A stretch of DNA of 64,000 nucleotides from Candidatus Melainabacteria bacterium (GTDB lineage Bacteria > Cyanobacteriota > Vampirovibrionia > Gastranaerophilales > Gastranaerophilaceae), in contig QHMG01000006.1 in the NCBI GenBank assembly GCA_003258725.1, positions 1-64,000 on the forward strand, in the 5' to 3' direction. Shown one piece after another: positions 34,788 through 43,310 of this stretch. The notes beneath the pieces were generated by a model, which saw nothing but the letters and a program-made list of their open reading frames with translations, was not told where the DNA came from and ran no database searches. The translations under genes were made by a program, and so were the position numbers. Each line of letters opens with the position of its first letter. Position 1 is the stretch's first letter.

Positions 34788-34796
34788 TGCTAAAAT
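34788..34796 (+). promoter_or_regulatory. Extended -10 of dnaG-rpoD (leaderless)
   Basis: TG-C-TAAAAT at 34788-34796 is followed by exactly six bases and the dnaG ATG at 34803. Confidence 0.65.
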
Positions 34797-34802
34797 ATTT
34801 AT

Positions 34803-36677
34803 ATGGCACAAACTTTTGAGGAAGCACTATCACAAATTAAAAGTCAGATGGATATTGTTGATATCGTATCTGAAGAAGTAGTTTTGAAGAAAAAAGGCTC
34901 AAATTATTGGGGCTTGTGTCCTTTTCATGGTGAAAAAACACCGTCATTTTCAGTTAATGCAGAACGAGGATTTTTTAAATGTTTTGGTTGTGGCGTTGGT
35001 GGTGACGCTATTACATTCTTGATGAAAATTCATAATTGGGATTATATGCAAACCATCAAGTACTTGGCAGAGCGTTATAATGTTGAATTACCTGAATATA
35101 ATGGAGATGGTGGCAAACACAAGGAAGAACGTACCTTGATGACAGAGGCTTGTAAAAAGGCTGTCGAATTTTATCAAGATATTTTGCTAAGCTCGCCTTC
35201 TGACAATATTGCCGTAAAGTACTTGAATAAACGTGATATTACACCTGCAATTATTTCAAAATTTTCTTTAGGCTTATCATTAAAAGAACCTAATATGCTT
35301 TACAACAAATTGAAACGAGATTATGATGATTCAATTTTAGAAAAAGCTGGTTTAATCTTAAAATCTAATCAAGGACGTTATGTAGATAGATTTAGAAACA
35401 GGATTATTATTCCAATTCAAAACGAACAAGGTGAATACATTGCCTTTGGTGCAAGAGCAATAGAAGAAGGTCAAAATCCAAAATACTTAAACTCATCTGA
35501 CTCTCCAATTTATAACAAAAGCAGAATTTTATACGGTTTATATACTGCCAAAGAAGCTATTAAGCAAGAAGATTCAGTTGTAATTATGGAGGGGTATTTT
35601 GATGTAATTTCTGCCCAAGCTCACGGGATTCATAATGCAATTGCTTCTTGTGGAACTTCAATGACGCTTGAGCATGTTAAAATGCTTTCAAAATATACAA
35701 GAAGCAGAAGAATATATCTTTCATTTGATACGGATTTAGCAGGGCAAAATGCAACAAAACGTGGTGGAGAATTGATTAAATCTGCATTTAGCGGTTTGGG
35801 TAACATAAAACAATTTGATGAATCTCATATTTCTACAAATGACGACAAATACGCGTGCGAAATTAGAGTTGTTTCACCACCAGAAGGCAAAGATCCTGAT
35901 GAATTTATTAGAAGCTCTGGAGCTGAGGCGTTTAAATCTTACATTGAACACGCTCCGTTACTACTAGATTTTGAACTAAATCAGTTACTAAAAAAGAAAA
36001 ATGAAGTTACAACGCCACAAGAAAAATCAGAATTGGTTAAAGAAATTTTGCCTGTTTTGAATGATGTTCAAAATCCAATTATTCAATCAGAATACGTCAA
36101 AATTGTTGCAACAGCGTTATCTTTAGACGATAAGGCTTTACAACAAGACGTAAAAAAAGTAAGCCGTACAGATTTTATTGTTCCAGAGGTTTCATCTGTC
36201 AATGTAACAAAATCTTCACCAATTGAAGAAATTGCGCAAAAAAATTTATTGAGTTTATTTTTAGTAAATGTAAGTCCGTATTCTACGGACATGATTTCTG
36301 GAAGAATAAAAAGTGTAAATTTTACAAATAAAGCGTTAATAATTGTAAAAGATACAATTGACAAATTAATCAATACCGTAAATAATGTTAGTGACTTAAC
36401 GAATAAATTATACACAGAGTTCTCTCAAAATCAAGAAATTAAATCCCTAATCACAGATTTGATTTGTATTTCGGAAACATTTAACAATCTAAAGGAAGCT
36501 GAATTTGATACAATTATAAGGGAAAACATAGAAACTTTAGAAAAATGTAGGTTAAATGAAGAACACTTGCAAATGAAAAAATTATATCAGGAAGCGAATG
36601 ATGATGAAACTGAGTCGCTAAAGGTACAGATGCAACTCAGAGATAAAATAAAAAAATTAAGAACTGGAGATAATTAA
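34803..36677 (+). CDS. dnaG: DNA primase DnaG
   Basis: The 624-residue protein has a zinc ribbon with Cys39, His42, Cys60 and Cys63 (CPFH...CFGC). The RNA-polymerase core and Toprim domain follow, with FGARAI near 218 and VIMEGYFDVISA near 260, plus the DTDLAGQNA acidic site. The C-terminal helicase-interaction part is diverged. It makes RNA primers for replication. It is followed by rpoD with a one-base TAATG overlap, the conserved macromolecular-synthesis pairing. Confidence 0.97.
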   Translation: MAQTFEEALSQIKSQMDIVDIVSEEVVLKKKGSNYWGLCPFHGEKTPSFSVNAERGFFKCFGCGVGGDAITFLMKIHNWDYMQTIKYLAERYNVELPEYNGDGGKHKEERTLMTEACKKAVEFYQDILLSSPSDNIAVKYLNKRDITPAIISKFSLGLSLKEPNMLYNKLKRDYDDSILEKAGLILKSNQGRYVDRFRNRIIIPIQNEQGEYIAFGARAIEEGQNPKYLNSSDSPIYNKSRILYGLYTAKEAIKQEDSVVIMEGYFDVISAQAHGIHNAIASCGTSMTLEHVKMLSKYTRSRRIYLSFDTDLAGQNATKRGGELIKSAFSGLGNIKQFDESHISTNDDKYACEIRVVSPPEGKDPDEFIRSSGAEAFKSYIEHAPLLLDFELNQLLKKKNEVTTPQEKSELVKEILPVLNDVQNPIIQSEYVKIVATALSLDDKALQQDVKKVSRTDFIVPEVSSVNVTKSSPIEEIAQKNLLSLFLVNVSPYSTDMISGRIKSVNFTNKALIIVKDTIDKLINTVNNVSDLTNKLYTEFSQNQEIKSLITDLICISETFNNLKEAEFDTIIRENIETLEKCRLNEEHLQMKKLYQEANDDETESLKVQMQLRDKIKKLRTGDN

Positions 36678-37771
36678 TGACAAAGAAAAGACAATCAAGT
36701 TCAATTGTTAACATTATGGAAGAAGAAAATTTAGATATTTTAGATATCGAATCAGAAAAAGATGTCGATGATGCTGGTGACGAATCTTACATGAACGTAG
36801 ACATCAGTACAGACAATATCGAAGATATAGTTTCAGCGGGAAAAATTGAGTCAAAATCACCTTATGAAGATGTATATTTGATGGATTCTCAAGAAGAAAA
36901 AGCTGATGATTTAGAAGTACCAAAAGGTGTTGCTGTTGATGATCCAGTACGTTTGTATTTAAGAGAAATTGGACGTATTAAATTATTATCTGCCAATGAA
37001 GAAATTGAGCTTGCAAGAGCGATTATTCAAGGTGGCACTCCGGGAGCTATTGCAAAAAGAAAATTAGTTCAAGCAAACTTACGTTTGGTTGTAAGTATTG
37101 CAAAAAAATATGTTGGTCGTGGCATGTTGTTCTTAGACCTAATTCAAGAAGGTAACTTGGGTTTAATCAGAGCTGCTGAAAAATTCGACCACGAAAGAGG
37201 TTTCAAATTCTCAACTTATGCTACTTGGTGGATTAGACAAGCTATTACTCGTGCTATTGCAGACCAAGCAAGAACAATCCGTATTCCAGTTCACATGGTT
37301 GAAACAATTAATAAATTGAAAAAGGTTACAAGAAGACTTGCTCAAGAGTTTTCTCGTAAACCGACTGAAGAAGAATTGGCAATGGAAATGAATGTTTCTA
37401 TTTCAAAACTTAGAGAAATCATTAAAATTGCACAAGAACCATTATCATTGGAAACTCCAATTGGTAAAGAAGAAGATTCTCGTTTAGGTGACTTTATTGA
37501 AGATAAAGAAGCTGACGCTCCAATTAAAACAGTTGCATCAGACTTGTTAAGAGAAGACTTAGCTGAGGTTTTATGCACATTGTCACCAAGAGAAAGAGAT
37601 GTACTTAGATTACGTTTCGGTATGGACGATGGTCGCCAAAGAACTTTGGAAGAAGTAGGACAATTGTTTGGTGTAACTCGTGAACGTATCAGACAAATTG
37701 AAGCGAAAGCGCTTAGAAAATTAAGACATCCAAACAGAAGCAAACGCTTAAGAGAATATGTTGAAAGTTAA
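36677..37771 (+). CDS. rpoD: Primary RNA polymerase sigma factor RpoD/SigA
   Basis: The 364-residue protein has region 1.2 near 90 (DDPVRLYLREIGRI). Region 2 is nearly invariant: FLDLIQEGNLGLIRAAEKFD and FSTYATWWIRQAI. Region 3 is PVHMVETINKLKK. The region 4 helix-turn-helix is RTLEEVGQLFGVTRERIRQIE. The acidic first 85 residues replace a long region 1.1. As the housekeeping sigma it should read the TATAAT-type promoters seen in this window, including those with extended -10 elements. It overlaps dnaG by one base and ends in a U-rich hairpin. Confidence 0.97.
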   Translation: MTKKRQSSSIVNIMEEENLDILDIESEKDVDDAGDESYMNVDISTDNIEDIVSAGKIESKSPYEDVYLMDSQEEKADDLEVPKGVAVDDPVRLYLREIGRIKLLSANEEIELARAIIQGGTPGAIAKRKLVQANLRLVVSIAKKYVGRGMLFLDLIQEGNLGLIRAAEKFDHERGFKFSTYATWWIRQAITRAIADQARTIRIPVHMVETINKLKKVTRRLAQEFSRKPTEEELAMEMNVSISKLREIIKIAQEPLSLETPIGKEEDSRLGDFIEDKEADAPIKTVASDLLREDLAEVLCTLSPRERDVLRLRFGMDDGRQRTLEEVGQLFGVTRERIRQIEAKALRKLRHPNRSKRLREYVES

Positions 37772-37781
37772 AAAAAGATTG

Positions 37782-37812
37782 AAAAAGGTATATTTTAAAA
37801 TATGCCTTTTTT
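37782..37812 (+). terminator. Terminator of dnaG-rpoD
   Basis: 15-bp AT-rich stem (37782-37796 with 37797-37811) with one wobble pair and no loop, ending in a T-run. Confidence 0.8.
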
Positions 37813-37813
37813 C

Positions 37814-37842
37814 TTGACTATAAGCATATTAAAGAGTAAACT
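37814..37842 (+). promoter_or_regulatory. Promoter of the metalloprotease gene
   Basis: TTGACT (37814-37819), 17 bases, then TAAACT (37837-37842). The ATG at 37850 lies seven bases later with no Shine-Dalgarno, again predicting a leaderless or nearly leaderless mRNA. Confidence 0.55.
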
Positions 37843-37849
37843 TTAAATA

Positions 37850-39187
37850 ATGAACAACAAAAATATTCAAAGAAATCAAATATTAATACTTTTAGCACTT
37901 TTGGTTATAATTTCTGTTGCAAATTATGTTAATTATTATGGTCCAAAGCGTGTAAAAGTTATGGAAGATTTTTCTACTCTTACAGATGACGAAAAACAAT
38001 ATTATATAGAGCATCACAAATTTGTAAAAATCTCTGATGATGCAACATTTGACGAAAATGGTCGCTTAATTGCTGAAAATCTGTCAAAAGATAGTATCAC
38101 AAGCAAACAAAATTATTTGACTCACGCAGTAACTCAAGATAGCAAAATTGCACGTTGGAATAAAAAAACAATAAAATATTCTTATAATGATCCAACAAGA
38201 ATCTACACTCAGGCAATTACGAATGCAGTTGAAACTTATAATGAACTCTTTGGTGGGTTGTTTAAGTTTCAATACACTAATAATAAAGACAAGGCTGACG
38301 TGAATATTATTGTAAAACCTTCTTTTGATGAAGACGAAAAATCAAACGAAGCCTTTATGTTGGGCTTAACTAATACATACTTAAATGAAAATAATAATAA
38401 CATTGAAAAAGCAAAAATCACTTTGATATATAAACACCCAATTGATAAAAATAAAATAATTCCAAGTGAAGATATGTACAAAGTTATTTTGCATGAATTA
38501 GGTCATGCAGTCGGTATTTCCGGACATAGCGATAACGAGAATGATATTATGTATCCAGCTTTGGCAAAAGCTGATGAAAAATTATCTCAAAGAGATAGAA
38601 TTACTATAAAATTATTGTATTCAAATAACACTAAAATCTTGAATAGACAGTTGAAAGATGCAAAACGTATAAAAATTGATGAAGCAAAAAAATATGCAAA
38701 AGTTGCTAATGGTTCAAACGAAACAAAAGCACTTGTAAACCTTGCTCAAACATATTTTGAAAACGGTCAAAAAGATAAAGCCTTAGCTACGTATAAAAAA
38801 GCAATCGAAAAAGACGCAAACAATTACATAATATACAAATCTATGGGTGAGTGTTACTATTTCTCTAAAAAATATGAACAAGCTTTGAAATTTTTGAAAA
38901 ATGCTTATAGTCTTTCAAATGGTGCACATGATACAGGCGAAATCTTAAATATGATAGGTGTAACTTATGCTAAAATGGAAGATTTTGAAAATGCGTACAA
39001 ATATTTTAAGTTAGCTTTAAATAAAGATGAAGAAAATTATGAAATTCTTCAAAATTTGGTTGCATCTTGTTTAAAAACTAACAAAAGGAAAGATGCTCTG
39101 TTCTATATAAATAGCTATATTAAAAGAGGTCATTCAATAGACGGTGATAATTTTATGAAAAAAGCCTACGCATGGGCAAAATCGTAA
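37850..39187 (+). CDS. Membrane-anchored matrixin-like zinc metalloprotease with C-terminal TPRs
   Basis: The 445-residue protein has an N-terminal membrane segment (about 8-25). The protease domain carries HELGHAVGISGH (His215, Glu216, His219, His226) and a Met-turn IMYP shortly after. The third His is one residue later than in the classical HExxHxxGxxH matrixin motif, a variant I believe occurs in bacterial relatives. The last 160 residues hold at least three TPR units (ALVNLAQTYFENGQKDKALATYKKA and similar). It is probably an extracytoplasmic protease with a protein-binding tail; the substrate is unknown. It has its own promoter just after rpoD. Confidence 0.82.
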   Translation: MNNKNIQRNQILILLALLVIISVANYVNYYGPKRVKVMEDFSTLTDDEKQYYIEHHKFVKISDDATFDENGRLIAENLSKDSITSKQNYLTHAVTQDSKIARWNKKTIKYSYNDPTRIYTQAITNAVETYNELFGGLFKFQYTNNKDKADVNIIVKPSFDEDEKSNEAFMLGLTNTYLNENNNNIEKAKITLIYKHPIDKNKIIPSEDMYKVILHELGHAVGISGHSDNENDIMYPALAKADEKLSQRDRITIKLLYSNNTKILNRQLKDAKRIKIDEAKKYAKVANGSNETKALVNLAQTYFENGQKDKALATYKKAIEKDANNYIIYKSMGECYYFSKKYEQALKFLKNAYSLSNGAHDTGEILNMIGVTYAKMEDFENAYKYFKLALNKDEENYEILQNLVASCLKTNKRKDALFYINSYIKRGHSIDGDNFMKKAYAWAKS

Positions 39188-39206
39188 GAGGATAATTTAA
39201 ATGTAC

Positions 39207-39269
39207 GTCACCCTGAACTTGTTTCAGGGTCTCTATTTTTCTGAGATTCTGAAATAAATTCAGAATGAC
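39207..39269. repeat. REP-like inverted pair
   Basis: GTCA-CCCTGAA-CTTGTT-TTCAGGG-TCTC is followed by the inverted partner GAGA-TTCTGAA-...-TTCAGAA-TGAC. It lies just after the metalloprotease gene. Confidence 0.85.
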
Positions 39270-39310
39270 ATAGGGTTGAGTATTTAGTTCTATAAACCTT
39301 TAAAAGAAAA

Positions 39311-39347
39311 AGAAGATGCGGATTGCTGAAAGCAATCCGCATCTTCT
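39311..39347. terminator. 17-bp perfect hairpin between convergent genes
   Basis: 39311-39327 pairs with 39331-39347 around GAA. It separates the metalloprotease gene (plus) from yggT (minus). Its core GCGGATTGC/GCAATCCGC recurs in the hairpin at 47733-47775. Confidence 0.75.
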
Positions 39348-39368
39348 ACAAACATTCATCCAAACAAA

Positions 39369-39629
39369 TTATAAAATACTAGCAATAAAGCCAGTAAGGA
39401 TAACTTGAAGGAATTGAAGAGCGATTAGCGCAACAATTGGAGAGAAGTCGATTCCGCCGAAGGGTGGAATAATTCTTCTAAACAAGTCTAAGTAAATGTC
39501 AGTTGCTTCTCTAATAAACTTGATAGGTTGAGCGTCCCAATCAATTGTTGGTATCCAAGTCAAAAATATTCTAATAATGATTAAAATATAGTAAAAATAG
39601 AATAGGTTGTTAATCGCTTTTAAAATCAT
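39369..39629 (-). CDS. YggT family membrane protein
   Basis: The 86-residue protein has two hydrophobic segments (about 8-25 and 63-83) separated by the family loop with R-x-F-L-TWIP near 20-28 and the D-P-hydrophobic-R-RIIPPFGGIDFSP segment near 50-64. YggT proteins are small inner-membrane proteins found in cyanobacteria, plastids (CCB3) and many bacteria, linked to cytochrome b6 assembly or division-site/nucleoid functions. GAGGA precedes the ATG. It follows mtnP by 18 bases in the same orientation. Confidence 0.92.
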   Translation of the reverse strand: MILKAINNLFYFYYILIIIRIFLTWIPTIDWDAQPIKFIREATDIYLDLFRRIIPPFGGIDFSPIVALIALQFLQVILTGFIASIL

Positions 39630-39647
39630 TTTTTATCCTCACTAATT

Positions 39648-40451
39648 TTATACTTGAGAATCCTTTGAAGTGTTAGCACATTCACAATGAGCTCTTTCTG
39701 CAGGGATAGATTCAATAACTCGGAACAACAAGTTTTTAACTTTTTCAATGTTTTCGTCAAATACTCTGCAAACTTCATGGTGAGAAACAGGTGGAACGTC
39801 TCCAACAAGACCGCAGTCGTGGTCTGTAATTAAACAGATATTTAATGGGCACATATCCATTTCTCTAACAAGGTAATTTTCAGGGAATGCTGTCATACCG
39901 ATTGTATCCCAACCTTGAGCAGTGAAGAATTTAGATTCAGCAGTTGTAGAGAATCTAGGTCCGTTAATAACAACCATAGTACCTGTTTCGTGAACCTTGA
40001 TGCCTAATTGTTTAGCTGTATCAATCGCAATTTTTCTTAATTCTGGGCAGTACATGTTAGCTGCAGATGGGTGGTGAACAACAGGACCTTCAAAAAATGT
40101 AGATTTTCTTCCGTCAGTCCAATCAACGAATTGATCACAAATAACGAAGTCACCAGGGTTGATATGCTTTTGTAAGCTACCAGATGCGCAAGGTGAGATA
40201 ACTCTCTCACAACCAACGTGTTTCATAGCCCAAACGTTAGCTCTATAATTGATTAAGTGAGGTAAAATAGTGTGGTTTCTACCGTGTCTAGGCATGAAAG
40301 CAACTTTGTGTTCACCGATTTGACCAATCATTAAGTTGTCACTAGGCATACCGTAAGGAGTTTCTACTTTAACTTCTTCAACATTGTCTAAGAATTTGTA
40401 AAAGCCAGAACCACCGAATACACCAATAGTAGCTAATTTTTTTTGTTCCAT
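39648..40451 (-). CDS. mtnP: S-methyl-5'-thioadenosine phosphorylase
   Basis: The 267-residue purine-nucleoside-phosphorylase-fold protein begins IGVFGGSGFYKFLD. It has PRHGRNHTILPH (phosphate and substrate site), ASGSLQ, the VDWTDGRKSTFFEGP segment, INGPRFSTTAES, GMTAFPE and DHDCG. The T-x-x-x-E and late D residues fit methylthioadenosine rather than inosine/guanosine enzymes. It salvages the by-product of polyamine synthesis to adenine and methylthioribose-1-phosphate. AAGGA precedes the ATG. Confidence 0.92.
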   Translation of the reverse strand: MEQKKLATIGVFGGSGFYKFLDNVEEVKVETPYGMPSDNLMIGQIGEHKVAFMPRHGRNHTILPHLINYRANVWAMKHVGCERVISPCASGSLQKHINPGDFVICDQFVDWTDGRKSTFFEGPVVHHPSAANMYCPELRKIAIDTAKQLGIKVHETGTMVVINGPRFSTTAESKFFTAQGWDTIGMTAFPENYLVREMDMCPLNICLITDHDCGLVGDVPPVSHHEVCRVFDENIEKVKNLLFRVIESIPAERAHCECANTSKDSQV

Positions 40452-40491
40452 TTTTTAAATTTCCTTTCTTTTAATATAAATTTTATTTTGA

Positions 40492-41139
40492 TTAATTTTG
40501 TTTTACGCCGAAATAGCCGTTTGCGTTCAAGAAATCTAATTGTTTCTGTTTAGATGAACCATAACCAGTAGAGTCTTTATTTACTTGGATAGTTCCATCT
40601 CTGTATACGTAGAAATCAAATCTGTCAGGATCTGGGCAACTAGCAGGTGTTGAACCAGGTCCAAAAGAGTTCGGACAGTTAGGTCCTTTATCTAGACCAT
40701 TTACGTCAACTTCAATAATTTTTACATCATCAGTTAAACCAGAACCTTTAGCTTTGTTTGTAAATTGCCAAAACGACTTATCTTGAGCAATAAAGGCTTT
40801 TGAACTAGATACAGTTGGAGTAGTTGCAACAGCACCAAGAGTTCTTTTTCTAAACTCGTTGTAGAATTTGTCATTGTCAACGGTACCGTCTTCGTTGTAA
40901 TTATTCATAAGCCCAATAAGAGTAAGGTTTGATTCAGATATTGGAATATCAGGATAAACTAATTTGTCGTTAAGCATATCTGTAACTGTTTGAGTCAAAT
41001 GGCTGTAGCATTTTTGGAATGCTGGTCTGTTAGTGTATGAAGTCATACCTCTTAAACCACTAATAACCGCACCGGAAACAACAGCTACAATTATAAGTGC
41101 GATTAATATTTCTGCCAATGTGAATGCTTTAAATTTCAT
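40492..41139 (-). CDS. Prepilin-like protein (type IV pilin/pseudopilin class)
   Basis: The 215-residue protein has a short leader and KAFTLAEILIALIIVAVVSG, a classic type IV prepilin helix with Glu at +5. The globular part has a late acidic motif with DVNGLDKGPN and a D-R-F-D-F-Y-V stretch, then a 'GTIQVN' strand, the C-terminal pattern of the large prepilin families of this lineage. It should be cleaved by PilD and assembled into, or exported by, a pilus or type II system; no assembly genes are in the window. AAGGAG precedes the ATG. It is the first of three such proteins. Confidence 0.85.
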   Translation of the reverse strand: MKFKAFTLAEILIALIIVAVVSGAVISGLRGMTSYTNRPAFQKCYSHLTQTVTDMLNDKLVYPDIPISESNLTLIGLMNNYNEDGTVDNDKFYNEFRKRTLGAVATTPTVSSSKAFIAQDKSFWQFTNKAKGSGLTDDVKIIEVDVNGLDKGPNCPNSFGPGSTPASCPDPDRFDFYVYRDGTIQVNKDSTGYGSSKQKQLDFLNANGYFGVKQN

Positions 41140-41230
41140 TTAAAAACTCCTTTAGGTTAATTATACCAAAAAGAATAAAACAATACAATAATGTAAAGAA
41201 TGAGCGCAAAAAGGAAAATACAAAAAATAA

Positions 41231-41344
41231 TGTCATTCAGAACTTGTTTCAGAATCTCATGTTCAAGAGACCCTGAACTAAATTCAGGGTCTCTTGAACA
41301 TGAGTATCAGTTTTCCGTCATACCGCACTTGTTGCGGTATCTGA
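41231..41344. repeat. REP-like cluster with a 22-bp hairpin
   Basis: A TTCTGAA/TTCAGAA-type unit at 41231 is followed by a perfect 22-bp stem (41256-41277 with 41283-41304) whose core is CCCTGAA/TTCAGGG. An ACCGCA/TGCGGT-type unit lies at 41317-41344. The cluster lies between two prepilin genes. Confidence 0.85.
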
Positions 41345-41377
41345 TGAATTGTCCGAGTGTTTATTATGCGCCTTTTG

Positions 41378-42781
41378 TCATGCTTGATAGTTCGATTGTT
41401 GTCTGCTATAGTATTCAAAACAAGAATTGTTAGAACTATCTTTCGGAATTTTGTCGAATTTGTTCACTTTTTGAAATCTTAGGAATGAGCAGGCGATAGG
41501 GTCAATATCTGCGTCTGTATCTGCAGATACAAGAGGTGTAATTTTACCGCTGTTTGTAAGTTCAAATATGAATTTGTTTGGACGAGGGCAACTGCGTGAG
41601 TCGTAAGAGCAAGAGTTAGTATCGGCTCCGTCAAGGTATACCGTTATGTATGTCTTAGCATTTACTTTACCAGAAGTTTCATATTCGCTAAAGTGATCTT
41701 CTATTTCCCAATAGATACCGTCAGCAGTTTTTGCTGTGAAAACGTCAACTCCGTTTCTTTGTGTGCTAGCTTTACCATGAGATAATGGGTTAAGTCTAGT
41801 AATGAATGCTTCTGCAAATTTGTAATTACCGTCACCATTTAGGTTAAAGAAGCCAAGAGTGTTTCCTGGTATAGGGTTTGAGTTTATTTCAAAGGTGTAA
41901 TCAACTCCACGATTAGGGGATGAGCTAGATGACGAACTACTAGAGCTTGATGATGAGCTAGATGACGAACTGCTAGAGCTTGATGATGAACTAGAAGATG
42001 AACTACTAGAACTTGATGATTTACATTTAGTACTTTTGACTTTGCAAAATGATAAAGTAGTTACTTCGCCCATTTCGTTAAAGCATTTGTCGCAGGTATC
42101 AGCCATACAGCCGTATACATTTGTGCCGACGATACTTTCTGATGTACAAGTTAGTAAAGTAATTCTATGATAGCCAGATGGACAGTTAGGTCTACAGTAG
42201 AATGATCTTTTATCCGTTTCTCCAATCTTTAAATTAGTGTAGCATGTTGGTCCTGTTGAACCTGAAGAACGCATACCGGCAGCATACCCTTCAGATGATT
42301 TGAGTAGTGTATCTGTACAGCTAGAGGTCTCTGTTGTACTACTGTTGTTACCTGTACTTAAAGTAAAAGTAGTATCAGGACAGTTCTCATTCCCATTAAT
42401 ATCTAACAAATAGCAGGTGCTAAGTGAAGTTACAGGTGTATTCCATCCATTATTTGTATTCATATTCAGACCAAGAGATAAGGTCTTCATTAAATTAAAA
42501 GCAAACGGAGAATCACTTTCTGCGTTCAATTTGGCTAAAATTTTTGTTCCGTCTGAATTGTAGGCAACTTCCATTGGGTCTGTTGCATTTGGATACAATT
42601 CTTTGTCATAGTACATGTTTTGTATAATATCTTGTGTTGTTTTATACGCTTTTTTGAACATTACGATTTCAGGGTCTGGCTTTGCATTTTGTACCGCAAG
42701 AACAGATAGTGTTGCGATTACTGCGATAATCCCTAAAACGATAAGTGCTTCTGACATTGTGAAGGCTTTTCTTATGTTCAT
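41378..42781 (-). CDS. Prepilin-like protein with Cys-rich domain and polyserine linker
   Basis: I choose ATG 42781 (MNIRKAFTMSEALI...), preceded by AAGGAG, over an upstream start that adds 21 residues. The 467-residue product has a prepilin helix (KAFTMSEALIVLGIIAVIA), a first globular part, and a cysteine-rich block (CRPNCPSGYHR, GCMADTCDKCFNEMG, FCKVKSTKC). A run of about 35 serines from three 33-bp repeats follows, then a C-terminal domain like those of its neighbours (GIYWEIEDHFSEYE, acidic YLDGAD..., PRPNKFIFEL). The serine run probably acts as a flexible, perhaps glycosylated, stalk. Surface adhesin or minor pilin is the likely role. Confidence 0.82.
   Translation of the reverse strand: MNIRKAFTMSEALIVLGIIAVIATLSVLAVQNAKPDPEIVMFKKAYKTTQDIIQNMYYDKELYPNATDPMEVAYNSDGTKILAKLNAESDSPFAFNLMKTLSLGLNMNTNNGWNTPVTSLSTCYLLDINGNENCPDTTFTLSTGNNSSTTETSSCTDTLLKSSEGYAAGMRSSGSTGPTCYTNLKIGETDKRSFYCRPNCPSGYHRITLLTCTSESIVGTNVYGCMADTCDKCFNEMGEVTTLSFCKVKSTKCKSSSSSSSSSSSSSSSSSSSSSSSSSSSSSSSSSSPNRGVDYTFEINSNPIPGNTLGFFNLNGDGNYKFAEAFITRLNPLSHGKASTQRNGVDVFTAKTADGIYWEIEDHFSEYETSGKVNAKTYITVYLDGADTNSCSYDSRSCPRPNKFIFELTNSGKITPLVSADTDADIDPIACSFLRFQKVNKFDKIPKDSSNNSCFEYYSRQQSNYQA
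41922..42020 (-). repeat. Three 33-bp tandem repeats encoding polyserine
   Basis: Copies lie at 41922-41954, 41955-41987 and 41988-42020. Each encodes 11 serines using both TCN and AGY codons; the copies differ only at synonymous positions. Confidence 0.9.
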
Positions 42782-42839
42782 ATGTATTCTCCTTATTTTG
42801 TCTGTTTCTGTTGCTATTTTATCATGAATAATGCTCATT

Positions 42840-43018
42840 GTCATTCAGAACTTGTGTTCTACTTTATGTCATTCTGAACTCGGTTCAGAATCCTCTTTTT
42901 CATGAGACCCTGAACTAAATTCAGGGTGACATAGTGTTTTGTTTTTGTTTTCAGATGTTTTGTCATTCTGAACTTGTGTTCTACTTTATGTCATTCTGAA
43001 CTTGTTTCAGAATCTCTA
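42840..43018. repeat. REP-like cluster downstream of the GIY-YIG gene
   Basis: At least four half-units with TTCTGAA or CCCTGAA stems in both orientations, including truncated copies (ACTTGTGTTCTAC). The last overlaps the stop of the GIY-YIG gene. Confidence 0.85.
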
Positions 43019-43303
43019 GAAATCATCCGATAAATCTCTATAAGTTGGGTTAAGCCCTTTTATAAGATTGATTTTCCAGTCTCTATGCCATCGTTTTAGT
43101 TGTTTTTCTCTGTTTAGAGCGTCTTCAACAAACGGTGTGCTTTCAACATAGACTAGTTTATTTAATTTGTATTTTGAAGTAAAGCCTTCAATTGCTTTTG
43201 TTTTGTGTTCAATTACTCTTCTTTTTATGTCGTTAGTTATACCAATGTAAAAAGTTGAGTTGGTCTTGTTTGTAAGAATGTATACGTAATATTCCTTTTG
43301 CAT
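43016..43303 (-). CDS. GIY-YIG domain endonuclease, UPF0213/YhbQ-like
   Basis: The 95-residue protein is a stand-alone GIY-YIG domain: YYVYILTNKTNSTFYIGITND (about 5-25) with the two tyrosine motifs, a conserved Arg in IKRRVIEH, and the late Glu and Lys/Trp of the fold in NREKQLKRWHRDWK. These nucleases cut DNA through a single metal ion. It is enclosed by REP-like repeats: a tandem array starts just upstream of its start codon, and a repeat overlaps its stop. I recall this gene family being found next to repeats of this kind in other genomes, but cannot verify it here. It could act on the repeats' hairpins. Confidence 0.9.
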   Translation of the reverse strand: MQKEYYVYILTNKTNSTFYIGITNDIKRRVIEHKTKAIEGFTSKYKLNKLVYVESTPFVEDALNREKQLKRWHRDWKINLIKGLNPTYRDLSDDF

Positions 43304-43310
43304 ATTTTTT

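Noticed and set aside
41200..41433. 77-residue plus-strand frame between prepilin genes
   Set aside because: Made mostly of REP-like repeats (it translates the hairpins) and has no ribosome site.
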